DNA of 64,000 nt from Candidatus Pantoea formicae (GCF_011752625.1 NZ_VWXD01000001.1:186001-250000); one strand, 5' to 3'. Positions 16,598 through 26,393 are shown, numbered from the stretch's first letter. Notes: generated from the letters alone by a model not told the origin. Numbers and translations are program-made.

Positions 16598-18120
16598 AAA
16601 TCACTGCAGCAGAACCCCATTATTTAATTACCTTTGGCATGATTGGCCTGTTTCTGGCGATCATGATTGCCGTGCTGTATGCCACCAACCGTAAAAGTAC
16701 TTCATTTTCTGATTACGCCGTCGGTGGTCGGTCTTATGGGCCGTGGTATATCGCCATGAGCTATACCAACTCGTGGTGGCCGGGAGCGACCTTCACCGCT
16801 TTCTTCTCACTGTCGGTGAGCGGAGTGATCGGCTTCTATGGCGCGGTCTACTCAACGCTCGGCGTGACGGCTATGTATCTGATGGCGCGCCGCGCGTGGA
16901 AATGGGGCCAGCACTTCAATCTGACGACACAACCCGATCTGCTCGGCATGCGTTTCAACAGCCCAGCGGTGAAGCGAGTGGCGTCGATTATCGGCATCAT
17001 CTGTGTGTTCCCGTGGGTGGTGATGGGTATACAGGCACTGGCGTTGTTGGTGGAATTTGCCAGTTTTGGTCGCTGGGGCGTCACCACCTGCCTGATCGCT
17101 GGCGTGTTGTTGATTCTGGTGCGTCAGTACTGGACTGTCAGCATGGGCATGCGCGGTTTGATCATGACGGATATGTATCAGGGTATCATCGCCTACGGTT
17201 TGGGCGCGCTGGTGTGCGTGGTGCTGCTGTTTGGTGGCGATCATGGCTTCGGCCAACTGGCGACGTTGCCACCAGCGATGCTGCAGATTCCGGGCGCAGA
17301 GGGTTCGCACTATGGTCCCTGGTATATGTTCAGCCTGATTTTCACCGGCGTGATTGGGTCAATGTGCTGGCCGATGAGCTTCCAGCGTATTTATACTGCC
17401 AGCGGCATCCGTGCTGTTAAGAAGGGCACGCTGTTAACCATTTTGCTGGTGGGCGGTTTTTACGCCATCTTGATGCTGTTCGCCACGGCGGTCAGTCAGG
17501 ATCCTAACGTGCAGGCCAATCCACAAAATGGCTTCTTCACGGCGTTGTTTGATCAAGGCGGCCCTTGGTTGCTGGCACTGGCGTTGGTGATCGTTCTTGC
17601 CGCCAGTATCGGACACGTTGATGGATGCGTGCAGGTGTGCGGTACGCAGTTCGCCAACGATCTGGCGACCTGGAATAAACCGCGTAGCGATCGTCAACTA
17701 ACGGTGCTGGCGAAGTCGGGGATGGTGGTATTTATCGTGGCTGCGGCGTTGCTGGCATATTTCACCTTCAACTATTCCCGTTTACAGCTGCTGGCGCAGA
17801 TCTCCTATCAGGGGATTATTCAGCTGGCTGTGCCGTTGTTCTTTGGCATCTTTAGCCGCTTTGGTAACAAACAAGGTGCGCTAATGGGCATGATGACCGG
17901 GATTATCATCGCTATCGTGCTCACCGTGTTCTTCCCGGATGACATCCCGGCGCTTGGCTCGCTGACCAGCGGCATTGTTGGACTGGCGGGTAACGTGGCG
18001 GTGTTTGTGGTGTGTGGTTTGCTGATCCCGGTTGACGACAAAGAGAAAGCCCGTGTCGAAGCTTTGTTCGCGCTGGCTGATGGTGTGAAAGCACCAGTGG
18101 CAAAACCGCTGATGAATTAA
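16594..18120 (+). CDS. Sodium:solute symporter family permease
   Basis: A 508-residue inner-membrane protein with about 13 hydrophobic segments, of the SSS/PanF-like family. Helix 2 contains YTNSWWPGATFTAFFSLSVS, where family members bind Na+ and substrate. It closes the amidase-kinase locus and is coupled to the small DUF3311-like protein. It is likely to import the compound that the amidase, hydrolase and kinases process. Related transporters carry pantothenate, proline, choline-like or allantoin-like solutes; the sequence alone does not decide. Confidence 0.82.
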   Translation: MKITAAEPHYLITFGMIGLFLAIMIAVLYATNRKSTSFSDYAVGGRSYGPWYIAMSYTNSWWPGATFTAFFSLSVSGVIGFYGAVYSTLGVTAMYLMARRAWKWGQHFNLTTQPDLLGMRFNSPAVKRVASIIGIICVFPWVVMGIQALALLVEFASFGRWGVTTCLIAGVLLILVRQYWTVSMGMRGLIMTDMYQGIIAYGLGALVCVVLLFGGDHGFGQLATLPPAMLQIPGAEGSHYGPWYMFSLIFTGVIGSMCWPMSFQRIYTASGIRAVKKGTLLTILLVGGFYAILMLFATAVSQDPNVQANPQNGFFTALFDQGGPWLLALALVIVLAASIGHVDGCVQVCGTQFANDLATWNKPRSDRQLTVLAKSGMVVFIVAAALLAYFTFNYSRLQLLAQISYQGIIQLAVPLFFGIFSRFGNKQGALMGMMTGIIIAIVLTVFFPDDIPALGSLTSGIVGLAGNVAVFVVCGLLIPVDDKEKARVEALFALADGVKAPVAKPLMN

Positions 18121-18183
18121 CCCGTTGCATTCCTTTTCCTATCAAGGCCATGATAACGCTCTGACCCCTAATCGGAGCCTATC

Positions 18184-18879
18184 ATGGCCGTCTCTTTGCC
18201 GTTCAATATTGGTCTGCTGCTGTTCCCTCATCTCACTCAACTCGATCTCACCGGCCCGTGGGAAGTCTTTGCTCGCATGCCCGGCGTGACTAATTATCTG
18301 GTGTGGAAAGATCGTCAGCCGGTGATGTCAGATCGCGGGCTGGCGATATTACCCACGACCACCTTTGATGATTGCCCACCGCTGGATTTGATCTGCATCC
18401 CCGGTGGTCCGGGGCAAATCGCCTTGATGGATGATGAGGAAACGCTGGATTTTGTGCGCCGTACAGCAAACAACGCGCAGTGGGTAACATCCGTGTGCAC
18501 CGGTTCGCTGGTGTTGGGTGCTGCGGGCTTATTACAGGGATATCGCGCGACGACACATTGGGGATCGCTGGATCAACTGAGCCTGCTCGGTGCGACGCCG
18601 GTAGCGGAACGTGTCGTACGCGATGGCAACCGTATCACCGGTGCAGGGGTGACATCGGGAATCGATTTTGCGCTCACCGTCGCAGAAGAGTTGTTTGGAC
18701 GTGCGGTGGCGGAAAACATTCAGTTGCAGATGGAGTACGATCCCGAACCGCCATTCCAATCCGGATCGCCACGCAGCGCTTCTCCAGAACGCCTGGCGCA
18801 GGCGCAAACCCAGATGCAGGATTTTATCGCCCGGCGCCGTGTGGCAACGGAAACCGCGGCAGCCAAACTCAAGCGCTGA
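18184..18879 (+). CDS. inhA: Isonitrile hydratase-like protein, DJ-1/PfpI family
   Basis: A 231-residue glutamine-amidotransferase-like fold. Asp21 in LTQLDLTGPWE and the nucleophile elbow VCTGSLVLG with Cys105-Thr106 match the Asp17, Cys101, Thr102 set that I recall for Pseudomonas InhA, at a constant offset of four residues. InhA hydrates isonitriles to N-substituted formamides. Such an activity would suit defence against natural isocyanides. It ends 11 bp inside the convergent exporter gene. Other DJ-1 relatives with the same fold exist, so the activity is inferred. Confidence 0.75.
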   Translation: MAVSLPFNIGLLLFPHLTQLDLTGPWEVFARMPGVTNYLVWKDRQPVMSDRGLAILPTTTFDDCPPLDLICIPGGPGQIALMDDEETLDFVRRTANNAQWVTSVCTGSLVLGAAGLLQGYRATTHWGSLDQLSLLGATPVAERVVRDGNRITGAGVTSGIDFALTVAEELFGRAVAENIQLQMEYDPEPPFQSGSPRSASPERLAQAQTQMQDFIARRRVATETAAAKLKR

Positions 18880-20452
18880 CTAACTGACCCAGCTCCAGTT
18901 TCAAACAGCGGTCTGCGAGATGGAAATAGCGGTCGTCGTGGGTGATAACTAAGATGGCTTTGCCACGTGCTTTCAGCGCGGGAAGCAGTTGATGGTAAAA
19001 CACCTCGCGGAAAGCGGGGTCCTGATCGGCGGCCCACTCATCAAACAGGTAAAATGGGCGATCTTCCAGCCACGCCACCAGCAGCGCGAGGCGTTTGCGC
19101 TGTCCGGTGGAGAGCGCAAGTGTGGAAAACTTTCCCTCCTCCAAGGTGACTTTGCGCGTTAACTGCAGCGCATCCAGCAACTTTTGTGCCTCATCGTTCC
19201 AACACGCACTATCGATACCCTGCAAGTCCTCGAACAAATGGAAATCATTAAATACCGCTGAAAACAACTGGCGATAACGGGCGCGCGAGGCTTCGTTGAT
19301 CGTCTCGCCGTCCAGTATTAATTGTCCGCTATCGGCTCGGTAAAGACCGGTGAGCAGTCGTGCCAGCGTGGTTTTTCCACTGCCGTTGCCACCGGTGAGA
19401 TAGACCAACTCGCCGGGTTGAAACTGGAGGGATAGAGGGCCGAGCTGGAACGCATCGTGATGATAGGTGATATCGCGCAGTTCAAGTTGGCGAAAGCTGA
19501 GCGGCGGCGCGTCGAAAGCAGTCTGTTCTGCGGGGAGTTGCTGTTGCATGGTTTGGATACGCTTGAGCGCCACCTGTGTCATGGTCAGTCCGGGTAGGGC
19601 AGAGAGTACGCTCTCTATCGGCACAATCATGTAGAGAAACACCATGGCGAAACCCGACATCACGGCACCGCGTAAATCCAGTACGCTAGAGAGTAAAAAC
19701 ATCACCACACCGATAAACGCAAAGAAGAATACGCTGGCCCAGATATTGGCTAACGCATACAGCACATAGCCGCGGGTGCGTTCAACTCGCACCTGTTCAA
19801 TAGTGTGAAACAGCTTGTTATGAAGGAATGCATGCTTGCGTGGCGCATGAAGACGGAGCTCTTTCGCCCCACTAAACAGCGCACTGACTTCACCGGTTAG
19901 CGTCTCTTCACGCTGGCGTGAACGACGCATCAATTGCAAGGCGCGGCGATGTACCCAGCTGTAACCGAGCGACCCCACCAGCACGGTAATCAAAGCAATC
20001 ACCATTACGGTCAGCGAGAGGTAGCCGAGATAGCCCATACAACCGACAATCACTGCCAGCGACATCACAAAGCTGGGTAACGCAATAAAGAACACCACAA
20101 CCTGGTCGAGATCCTGCGTCAGGATGCTGAGTGCGCGCGGCATGCCGTGCAGTTCCAGATTGGCGTAACCGGCATCCGCGACCTGCTGAACCAGCATACG
20201 GCGCAGTTCGGCTTTGCTGCGCTGCCCCATCGACATAAACAGTGACTGACTCAGCGTACGCGTACCCAACATCAGCAAAGCCAGCAGGGCGAATTGCCAG
20301 GCCAGCTGCCAGCGCTGGGCGTCGCTAGCACTCAAGCCCTGATTGATTAAAGCCAGCAGCGCCGCATTGCTCAATCCGCCTATAACACTGCAGGCCAGCG
20401 CCACAAAAAACAGCGCACCGGTGGTGCGCATTAACATCAAGTAAATCGACAC
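18869..20452 (-). CDS. Cyclic-peptide/siderophore-type ABC exporter (PvdE/SyrD-like), fused membrane and ATPase domains
   Basis: A 527-residue half-transporter: six membrane segments in residues 10-285, then an ATPase with Walker A GGNGSGKT (354-361), signature LSTGQRKR (448-455) and Walker B FYLFDE (467-472). This is the layout of the cyclic peptide exporter family that includes PvdE and SyrD, which move peptides from the cytoplasm to the periplasm. It is the last gene of the receptor-FhuD-FhuB operon, eight bases after fhuB. No peptide synthetase is nearby. It may recycle desferri-siderophore or export a siderophore made elsewhere. Confidence 0.8.
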   Translation of the reverse strand: MSIYLMLMRTTGALFFVALACSVIGGLSNAALLALINQGLSASDAQRWQLAWQFALLALLMLGTRTLSQSLFMSMGQRSKAELRRMLVQQVADAGYANLELHGMPRALSILTQDLDQVVVFFIALPSFVMSLAVIVGCMGYLGYLSLTVMVIALITVLVGSLGYSWVHRRALQLMRRSRQREETLTGEVSALFSGAKELRLHAPRKHAFLHNKLFHTIEQVRVERTRGYVLYALANIWASVFFFAFIGVVMFLLSSVLDLRGAVMSGFAMVFLYMIVPIESVLSALPGLTMTQVALKRIQTMQQQLPAEQTAFDAPPLSFRQLELRDITYHHDAFQLGPLSLQFQPGELVYLTGGNGSGKTTLARLLTGLYRADSGQLILDGETINEASRARYRQLFSAVFNDFHLFEDLQGIDSACWNDEAQKLLDALQLTRKVTLEEGKFSTLALSTGQRKRLALLVAWLEDRPFYLFDEWAADQDPAFREVFYHQLLPALKARGKAILVITHDDRYFHLADRCLKLELGQLVSA

Positions 20453-20460
20453 CTCATCTC

Positions 20461-22440
20461 CTATGAGTTTGTGCTATTAAGGGGGCGCCACAGCAACAGC
20501 GCCAACCACGGACCGCCAATCAGTGTGGCCATCAGGCCCGCGGGGATTTGTCGTGGATAGAGCAAATTGCTGCCAGCCCAGTCCGCAAGCATCATCAGAA
20601 TCGCTGCGATCAGCGTGGCGAGTGCCAGTTGTCCCATGGGTTTGCGAGCGCCAAGTTGGCGAGCCAGCTGCGGTCCTAGTAAGCCGATAAACGACAGCGG
20701 ACCGACAATTAAGGTGGCTGCGCCCGTCATTGCTGCTGCGAGCAGCATCAGCAATAAACGGGATTGTGTGACGTTGAGGCCTAGCGAAGGTGGAATCTGA
20801 TTGAGCGGCAGCAGTAACAGCGCGCGGCGCAGCAATGGCGTCAGCGCCAGCAGAATCACGGCAAGCGAAAAAGCAATCAAAGCAATGGGTGTGCTGACGT
20901 AGTAAGTCGAGCCCGTCATCAACTGGCGCAACATCGCGGCTGCCATGCCGTTATTGCTGATCACAATTGCGGCGACAGACTGGAACAAGGCGGTAATCGC
21001 CAGCCCACTGAGCAACATGCGTTGAGGATTGAGCGCATAGTGACGCGCCTGCCACAGCGTGAGCCCTAAGGTCAGCAGCGCACCCGCTGCGCTACTGGCA
21101 ATCATCACCGGCATGCCTGCCATCGGCCAGAGCAACAGCTGTACGGTAATACCGAGCGATGCACCCGCACCGATGCCTAGCAGTTCAGGGCTTGCCATTG
21201 GATTACGACTGACGCGCTGCAAAATAACGCCAGCCGCCGCCAGCAACACACCTGCAGCGATAGCGGCCAGTAAACGCGGCAAACGAAACGGCAACATGAC
21301 CTTAATTTCCACCAGCGAATTCCAGTGCCAGCCGGTTACGCCATGAGCAAAAGCCAGGGCAACAGCCAGCATCAATAGAAACAGCGCGATCACTGGCCAT
21401 CGAACAAAATCACGGGCAGGAAAGGGGGGAGGTTGGGGTTCATTCACATCGGGCTGGAAGATATGGCGCAGGCGTGGCAGAAACCACAGCAGTAGCGGGC
21501 CGCCCGCCAGAGCCGTCATCATGCCGGTGGGGAGTAACAAGCCATCAATGCCGTTGAGACGGCTAACCAGTTGATCGGTAAGCCACAGCAGTCCAGCCGC
21601 CAGTAGAGGAGACCAGATAAGCTTCTGACGCAAATCTTTTGCACCTGCCAGCGTGGCCAGGTGGGGTGCCGCGAGCGCGATAAAGCCAATGACTCCCACC
21701 ACACTGATCACCAGGCTGCTGATCAGTAGTGCCGAAAGTATGGCGATACCCCGTATCCATCCGGCGGGTAACCCAATTGAGCGCGTCACCCTTTCATCCA
21801 GCGCCAGCAGGCGTAAGGGCCTGATAATCAGCAACACGGGAAGGGCAGCAATCAGTAAACGTGGTAACAGCCACCACAGCGCGTGCGCATTCTCTTGGGT
21901 CAGCGATCCGCCACCCCAGATAAACACGGCCGACAGTGAACGGTCATAGATGATCGACAGCAGCAAATTAGCTGCACCGCAATAGAGGTTCACCAACATT
22001 CCGGCTAGGGTTAATGCCAGTGGGGTAAATCCCTGGCGTAGACTGAGCAGAAACACCAATGCAAAGGCCAAAATTGCACCACTTAGCGCTATCCACTCCC
22101 GACCAACAATAAGCCAGGCTGGCGCCATCAATGTGGTGAGGGAGAGTGCCAACGTGGCGCCGCTAGCAATACCCAATGTCATGGGTTCCGCCAGTGGATT
22201 ACGTAACGCCTGCTGCATCACCACACCGGTAAAACCGAGGGCTAAACCGCAAAGTATTGCCATCCCCTGACGCGGCAGCCACATCAGCGTAAAGACTTGT
22301 TGGGCCAGCGAGGGGAGAGCAGAACCGGTCAAAGCCTGCCAGATGTCGTGCCACGGGAGTTGGTGGGTTAATTGTTCCAGGCACAGCATCAACGCAATAC
22401 AAAACAATACCAGGGTTAATACGGCAGGATGGCGACTCAC
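20461..22440 (-). CDS. fhuB: Fe(III)-hydroxamate ABC importer permease, FhuB-like fused dimer
   Basis: A 659-residue protein made of two homologous FecCD-type permease halves (about 1-325 and 340-659), the fused form known from FhuB (660 residues in E. coli). Each half has around ten membrane segments and a conserved GxxxxxxRNPxAxPxxLGI-like stretch: LRNPLAEPMTLGIASG in the first, SRNPMASPELLGIGAG in the second. It forms the inner-membrane channel for ferric hydroxamates with FhuD and a FhuC ATPase. FhuD overlaps its start by four bases. No FhuC gene is present in this cluster. Confidence 0.88.
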   Translation of the reverse strand: MSRHPAVLTLVLFCIALMLCLEQLTHQLPWHDIWQALTGSALPSLAQQVFTLMWLPRQGMAILCGLALGFTGVVMQQALRNPLAEPMTLGIASGATLALSLTTLMAPAWLIVGREWIALSGAILAFALVFLLSLRQGFTPLALTLAGMLVNLYCGAANLLLSIIYDRSLSAVFIWGGGSLTQENAHALWWLLPRLLIAALPVLLIIRPLRLLALDERVTRSIGLPAGWIRGIAILSALLISSLVISVVGVIGFIALAAPHLATLAGAKDLRQKLIWSPLLAAGLLWLTDQLVSRLNGIDGLLLPTGMMTALAGGPLLLWFLPRLRHIFQPDVNEPQPPPFPARDFVRWPVIALFLLMLAVALAFAHGVTGWHWNSLVEIKVMLPFRLPRLLAAIAAGVLLAAAGVILQRVSRNPMASPELLGIGAGASLGITVQLLLWPMAGMPVMIASSAAGALLTLGLTLWQARHYALNPQRMLLSGLAITALFQSVAAIVISNNGMAAAMLRQLMTGSTYYVSTPIALIAFSLAVILLALTPLLRRALLLLPLNQIPPSLGLNVTQSRLLLMLLAAAMTGAATLIVGPLSFIGLLGPQLARQLGARKPMGQLALATLIAAILMMLADWAGSNLLYPRQIPAGLMATLIGGPWLALLLWRPLNSTNS

Positions 22441-23303
22441 GGATTTGCCTCCTGGAGTGCTTTGACCAAGGCTTCAGCAAAACGTACCGCCGTTAAAACA
22501 CCGCCCTCTGTGGAGAGGCCATCCGGCAATGGCAACAGACGATGTCCATCTGGGCGTGTCAGCGTGTGCCATAACGGAGACTGTAAGACCGGGGTAAGAT
22601 CAATCTCGGGCCAAGAGGGAAGGAGTGCCAGCCAGCCAGACGGAAGTTGTGTTAACTGCTCCAGTTCCAGCGTTGCGTAGCCTTGCGCGCCGACAGCAAA
22701 GGGCGTGGTATGAGGTAATTCAAGGAGCGCCAGTACGTCAAAAAATAAACTGCCTGGGCCAAGCGCTAAGACATGCAATGTATCCAGCGGATGCAGTAAA
22801 TAAATCGGTTTATCTTTAAAACGTACCGCCTGCTGTCTTGCCACCGCCAAACGTTGTTGCAAACTTGCCATCACCACTTCGGCGCGTGGGCCGTTATCTG
22901 CGAGTTTCGCCAACTGACGCAGGTTCTGTTGCGCCTGCTGCCACGGCTGAGAACTGTTGGTGACAAAGTAGGATAGCGGCGCAATGCGAGAGAGCTGTGC
23001 TTCAGCCATGCGATGCGCGGGCGTAACCAGCAACTGTGTGGGGCGCAGTTCAAACAACGTCTCGTAATTGGGTTGGAACAGCAATCCCACGTCAGCAACC
23101 TCAGACGGCAGAGAGGGCTGACTGAACAGGCGGCGATACCAGTCAGGTGCGGCAACGCCGACGGGTGTAATGCCGAGTAACAGTGTCATTTCCGTTAATC
23201 CCCAATCGAGGATCACCCAGCGCGGCGCAGACTTCGCCCATGCTGGAAACGAAAAAAGGGCAGCGCTTGCCAGCGCGCCCTTCATCAATGTTCGACGATT
23301 CAT
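22437..23303 (-). CDS. fhuD: Periplasmic ferric-siderophore-binding protein, FhuD-like
   Basis: A 288-residue class III substrate-binding protein with a twin-arginine-type leader (MNRRTLMKG then a short hydrophobic run and AWAKSA). It would deliver ferric hydroxamate to FhuB. An in-frame GTG at 23309 is possible, but the ATG at 23303 makes a TAATG junction with the receptor stop, a classic coupling. It overlaps fhuB by four bases. The ligand could be ferrichrome, ferrioxamine or another hydroxamate. Confidence 0.85.
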   Translation of the reverse strand: MNRRTLMKGALASAALFSFPAWAKSAPRWVILDWGLTEMTLLLGITPVGVAAPDWYRRLFSQPSLPSEVADVGLLFQPNYETLFELRPTQLLVTPAHRMAEAQLSRIAPLSYFVTNSSQPWQQAQQNLRQLAKLADNGPRAEVVMASLQQRLAVARQQAVRFKDKPIYLLHPLDTLHVLALGPGSLFFDVLALLELPHTTPFAVGAQGYATLELEQLTQLPSGWLALLPSWPEIDLTPVLQSPLWHTLTRPDGHRLLPLPDGLSTEGGVLTAVRFAEALVKALQEANP

Positions 23304-25429
23304 TACCACTGATAACTTACCGTGGCGATCAACTGGCGACGTAAGCCAAAGTGACAGCCGAGGTCATTACAGTTGCTGATGTACTGCTTGTCGGTGAGAT
23401 TCTGCAGGTTAAGGCCGAGCTGCCAATCCTGCCAGCGGTAGCGCAGGGTCGCATCATAAATCATCGCTGCCGGGACCTTCAGGCTGTTATCGCTGGTGGC
23501 ATAGCTGGTGCCGACATAACGTCCACCGCCGCCGATGGTTAAGCCATCCAGTACGCCAGGTAATGCATATTCGGTCCAGAGTGCGGCAGTCTGACGGGCG
23601 ATTGAGACCGGTTGTTTACCTTCCGTATCATCATTTGCCGACAGCACCTTCGGATTGGTCAGTGCATAGGACGCGTTGACCAACCAGCGGGAAGTGATAT
23701 TCGCTTTTGCTTCCAACTCAAAGCCCTGTGAGCGAATCTCGCCGGTTTGCACTGAGTAGTTGGCGTGATTCGGATCGGCAGTCAGGACGTTGGTTTGACG
23801 CAGATCGTACAGCGCGGCGCTAAACAGGGCGTTAAAGCCGTTAGGTTGATACTTCACACCCACTTCAGCCTGCTTACCTTTGGTCGGTTTAAACGGGTCG
23901 CCGCCAAAAGACGTCCCCGCCTGTGGCTGGAATGACGTGCCATAGCTGATGTAAGGGGCAATGCCGTTATCAAAGTGATACAGCAAGCCAGCGCGGCCGG
24001 TGGAGGCGTAGTCATTCAACTCGGTGCGAGAACCGCTCACCCAGTTCTGACTGCGGGTTTGCGCTTTGTCATAGCGACCGCCGAGATTCAGTACCCAGTT
24101 GTTCCACTTCATGCTGTCCTGCAGGTAAACACCTAACTGAGTCATGAAGGAACGGCTGTGGTAATCAATCGACGGTGACTCAACTGGCGTGCTGTAGTCC
24201 GGATTAAGGTAGCTGATGTCTGAGGCCGTGCCGTAACCGCTGTTCTGGCGCAGGTCGTCATGCACAAAATCCACACCCAGTGTTAATGCGTGATTAACGT
24301 CACCGGTATCGAGATTGCCTTGCAGGTTAGTATCGACATCAAAGGCGTTAAACGACTCAATCACGCGCATGCTGTCGCGGCTCACCGTGGCGGAACCATC
24401 GGTAATCGTCGCCGTTGGATACACCATCTGATAATCGCTGCTGGTGTGCAGATAGCGCAGATTTTGATGTACGCTCCAGACGTCATCAAATTTGTGCATA
24501 AAATCGTAGCCGATGCTGGCTTGCTCACGGCGATAGTAATCGAAGCCCGGCTGTCCGCCGTAGAATTTATCGGAGTAGTTGCCCTGCGCCAGCTTAATCA
24601 GGCTACCTTCCAGCGGCAATTGGTTATAGAAGCCGGTGTAAGGATCTTTGCGGAACTGACCGAGCAGGGTCAGACGAGTGTCGTCATTCGGCTGCCAGGT
24701 CAGGGCAGGGGCGATATCGTAGTGCTTATATTTTGTGTAATCGACCTGGGTATCGTTGCGTGACCAGGTGCCGGTAATACGTCCAAGCCAGTGTTCGTCT
24801 TCATCCAGTGCGCCTGAAAGATCGAGCCCGGTTTCGAACAGATTATGACTGCCGGTGCTGACAAAGATCTGGTGGATCGGTTCTGCCGTCGGGCGTTTAC
24901 TGACCATGTTAATCACGCCGCCGGGGCTAGCCTGGCCAAAAGTGACTGAACTTGGGCCTTTCACCACTTCAACGCGATCCAGCATGAAAGTATCGAAATT
25001 CGGACGCGACCAGTAGGTCACCGTCGGCAGACGCAGACCATCAAGGTATTCATCGGCGGCAAAACCACGGATATAGATATCGTCAAAACGATAGTCGGCT
25101 CCGCCGCCCTCCGCCCCAATGCCTGCGTTGTAGCGCAGTGCCTGCGGCACATTTAACGCCGCCTGTGAGGCCATTTGCGCTTGGGTGATGACCGAAATAC
25201 TTTGTGGCGTTTCGATAATCGGGCGCGTACTTTTCGTGACAGAATCGGCTTTCTTAGCCACCTGATTCCAGCTGTCAGCATCCTCATCGTCGCTACTGGA
25301 ACTACTGGCTGTCACGGTCAGTGTGGTATTCGAATTATTATTATCAGCGGACCAGGCTGGTGCGCTGCTGAACAGAATCAGTAGCAGCGCGCTCAGTGGC
25401 TTGCGCTTAAAGGTGCGATGACCCGGCAT
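23303..25429 (-). CDS. TonB-dependent ferric-siderophore receptor
   Basis: A 708-residue outer-membrane receptor. It has a signal peptide ending near SSAPAWSA (residue 28), a TonB box TLTVTAS, the plug domain with IIETPQSISVITQAQM and RGFAADEYLDGLR, and a 22-strand-type barrel that ends in the terminal aromatic Trp of VSYQW. The barrel and plug resemble FhuA/FoxA-class hydroxamate receptors. A Fur box lies 42 bp upstream of the start. It is the first gene of the receptor-fhuD-fhuB-exporter operon; the specific siderophore is unknown. Confidence 0.88.
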   Translation of the reverse strand: MPGHRTFKRKPLSALLLILFSSAPAWSADNNNSNTTLTVTASSSSSDDEDADSWNQVAKKADSVTKSTRPIIETPQSISVITQAQMASQAALNVPQALRYNAGIGAEGGGADYRFDDIYIRGFAADEYLDGLRLPTVTYWSRPNFDTFMLDRVEVVKGPSSVTFGQASPGGVINMVSKRPTAEPIHQIFVSTGSHNLFETGLDLSGALDEDEHWLGRITGTWSRNDTQVDYTKYKHYDIAPALTWQPNDDTRLTLLGQFRKDPYTGFYNQLPLEGSLIKLAQGNYSDKFYGGQPGFDYYRREQASIGYDFMHKFDDVWSVHQNLRYLHTSSDYQMVYPTATITDGSATVSRDSMRVIESFNAFDVDTNLQGNLDTGDVNHALTLGVDFVHDDLRQNSGYGTASDISYLNPDYSTPVESPSIDYHSRSFMTQLGVYLQDSMKWNNWVLNLGGRYDKAQTRSQNWVSGSRTELNDYASTGRAGLLYHFDNGIAPYISYGTSFQPQAGTSFGGDPFKPTKGKQAEVGVKYQPNGFNALFSAALYDLRQTNVLTADPNHANYSVQTGEIRSQGFELEAKANITSRWLVNASYALTNPKVLSANDDTEGKQPVSIARQTAALWTEYALPGVLDGLTIGGGGRYVGTSYATSDNSLKVPAAMIYDATLRYRWQDWQLGLNLQNLTDKQYISNCNDLGCHFGLRRQLIATVSYQW

Positions 25430-25470
25430 TTATTTATCCCCGATATGTTCTAATGGCCTCAATTAGTGAT

Positions 25471-25489
25471 ACAAATGATAATCATTACT
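25471..25489. promoter_or_regulatory. Fur box upstream of the siderophore operon
   Basis: ACAAATGATAATCATTACT matches the 19-bp Fur consensus at 14 of 19 positions, with the central AATGATAATCATTA intact. It lies between the receptor gene and the divergent AraC gene, so iron-repletion would silence the operon, and perhaps the regulator as well. Confidence 0.85.
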
Positions 25490-25616
25490 ATTTTAATTGA
25501 TAGCGTCCTGCTGGCGGGTTTGCGTGGTCTTAATAGCGAATCGCGCAGAGCAGACATGAATCGGCAAATTAACGGGATAGGGTGGAAGGGTGTTGCAGAA
25601 ACCACGTGAGGCGGAA

Positions 25617-26372
25617 ATGACGCCAGCATTGCCTTTGCTCGCCACGCGCGAGATGCATTATCTTGCTGGCCGCGAAGAGCGCTGGCACGCGCATGAAGTC
25701 GCACAGCTGGTGTTTTGCTTGCAGGGCGTGATGCGCGTTCAAACGCAAACGGCTTCCTGGACCTTAACGCCGGGTCGTGCGCTCTGGTTGCCGGGCACTT
25801 TACCCCACGCGTTAACAGCGTTGAGCGATATACGGAGTTCGAGTTTATACCTCGACCCTAAACTGGCTCGTACGTTTTGGCCGCAGACGCACAGTATGCT
25901 GATCTCCCCCCTGCTGCAGGCGCTGATGCAAACGCTGGTGGAAATTGAAGGACAATCGCAACCTGAAATCGCGCGGGTTGAGTTGATTACCCCCCTGTTG
26001 CTGGATGAAATTCGTCGTGCACCGGATGGCCCAGTGTGCAATTTGCCATTGCCGAGCGATCGGCGTCTGTTGAACATTTGCCAGCAGTTACTGGCGACAC
26101 CGGCGAGCAGCGATACGCTGGAAGAGTGGGGCCATCGCGTGGGGGCCAGCTCGCGGACGCTTGCGCGTTTGTTCCGCGAACAAACCGGCATCACTTTTAC
26201 CCAGTGGCGACAGCAGTTGCGTCTCTCAGAAGCGCTGGTTCAACTGGCGCAAGGACAAACCGTGTTGCGTACCGCTAATCAACTCGGCTACCAAAGTCCC
26301 AGCGCCTTTATCTCTATGTTCCGGCGTTTGATGGGCGAAACTCCGCAGCGTTTTTTACGAATTTCAGCCTGA
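25617..26372 (+). CDS. AraC-family regulator with N-terminal cupin, divergent to the siderophore operon
   Basis: A 251-residue regulator. The N-terminal cupin (residues 8-95, with HAHEVAQLVFCLQGVM and WLPGTLPH) is followed by a two-helix-turn-helix AraC domain (about 150-250, ending SPSAFISMFRRLMGETPQRF). GAGG lies five bases before the ATG at 25617; a GTG at 25590 would add nine residues. It faces the receptor gene across the Fur box. In other bacteria AraC proteins so placed activate uptake in response to the ferri-siderophore; I infer that role. Confidence 0.8.
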   Translation: MTPALPLLATREMHYLAGREERWHAHEVAQLVFCLQGVMRVQTQTASWTLTPGRALWLPGTLPHALTALSDIRSSSLYLDPKLARTFWPQTHSMLISPLLQALMQTLVEIEGQSQPEIARVELITPLLLDEIRRAPDGPVCNLPLPSDRRLLNICQQLLATPASSDTLEEWGHRVGASSRTLARLFREQTGITFTQWRQQLRLSEALVQLAQGQTVLRTANQLGYQSPSAFISMFRRLMGETPQRFLRISA

Positions 26373-26393
26373 AATCGCCAAGAATATTTGCCC

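Noticed and set aside
24290..24763. 157-residue plus-strand frame inside the TonB receptor gene
   Set aside because: Antisense to conserved barrel sequence and without any domain pattern.
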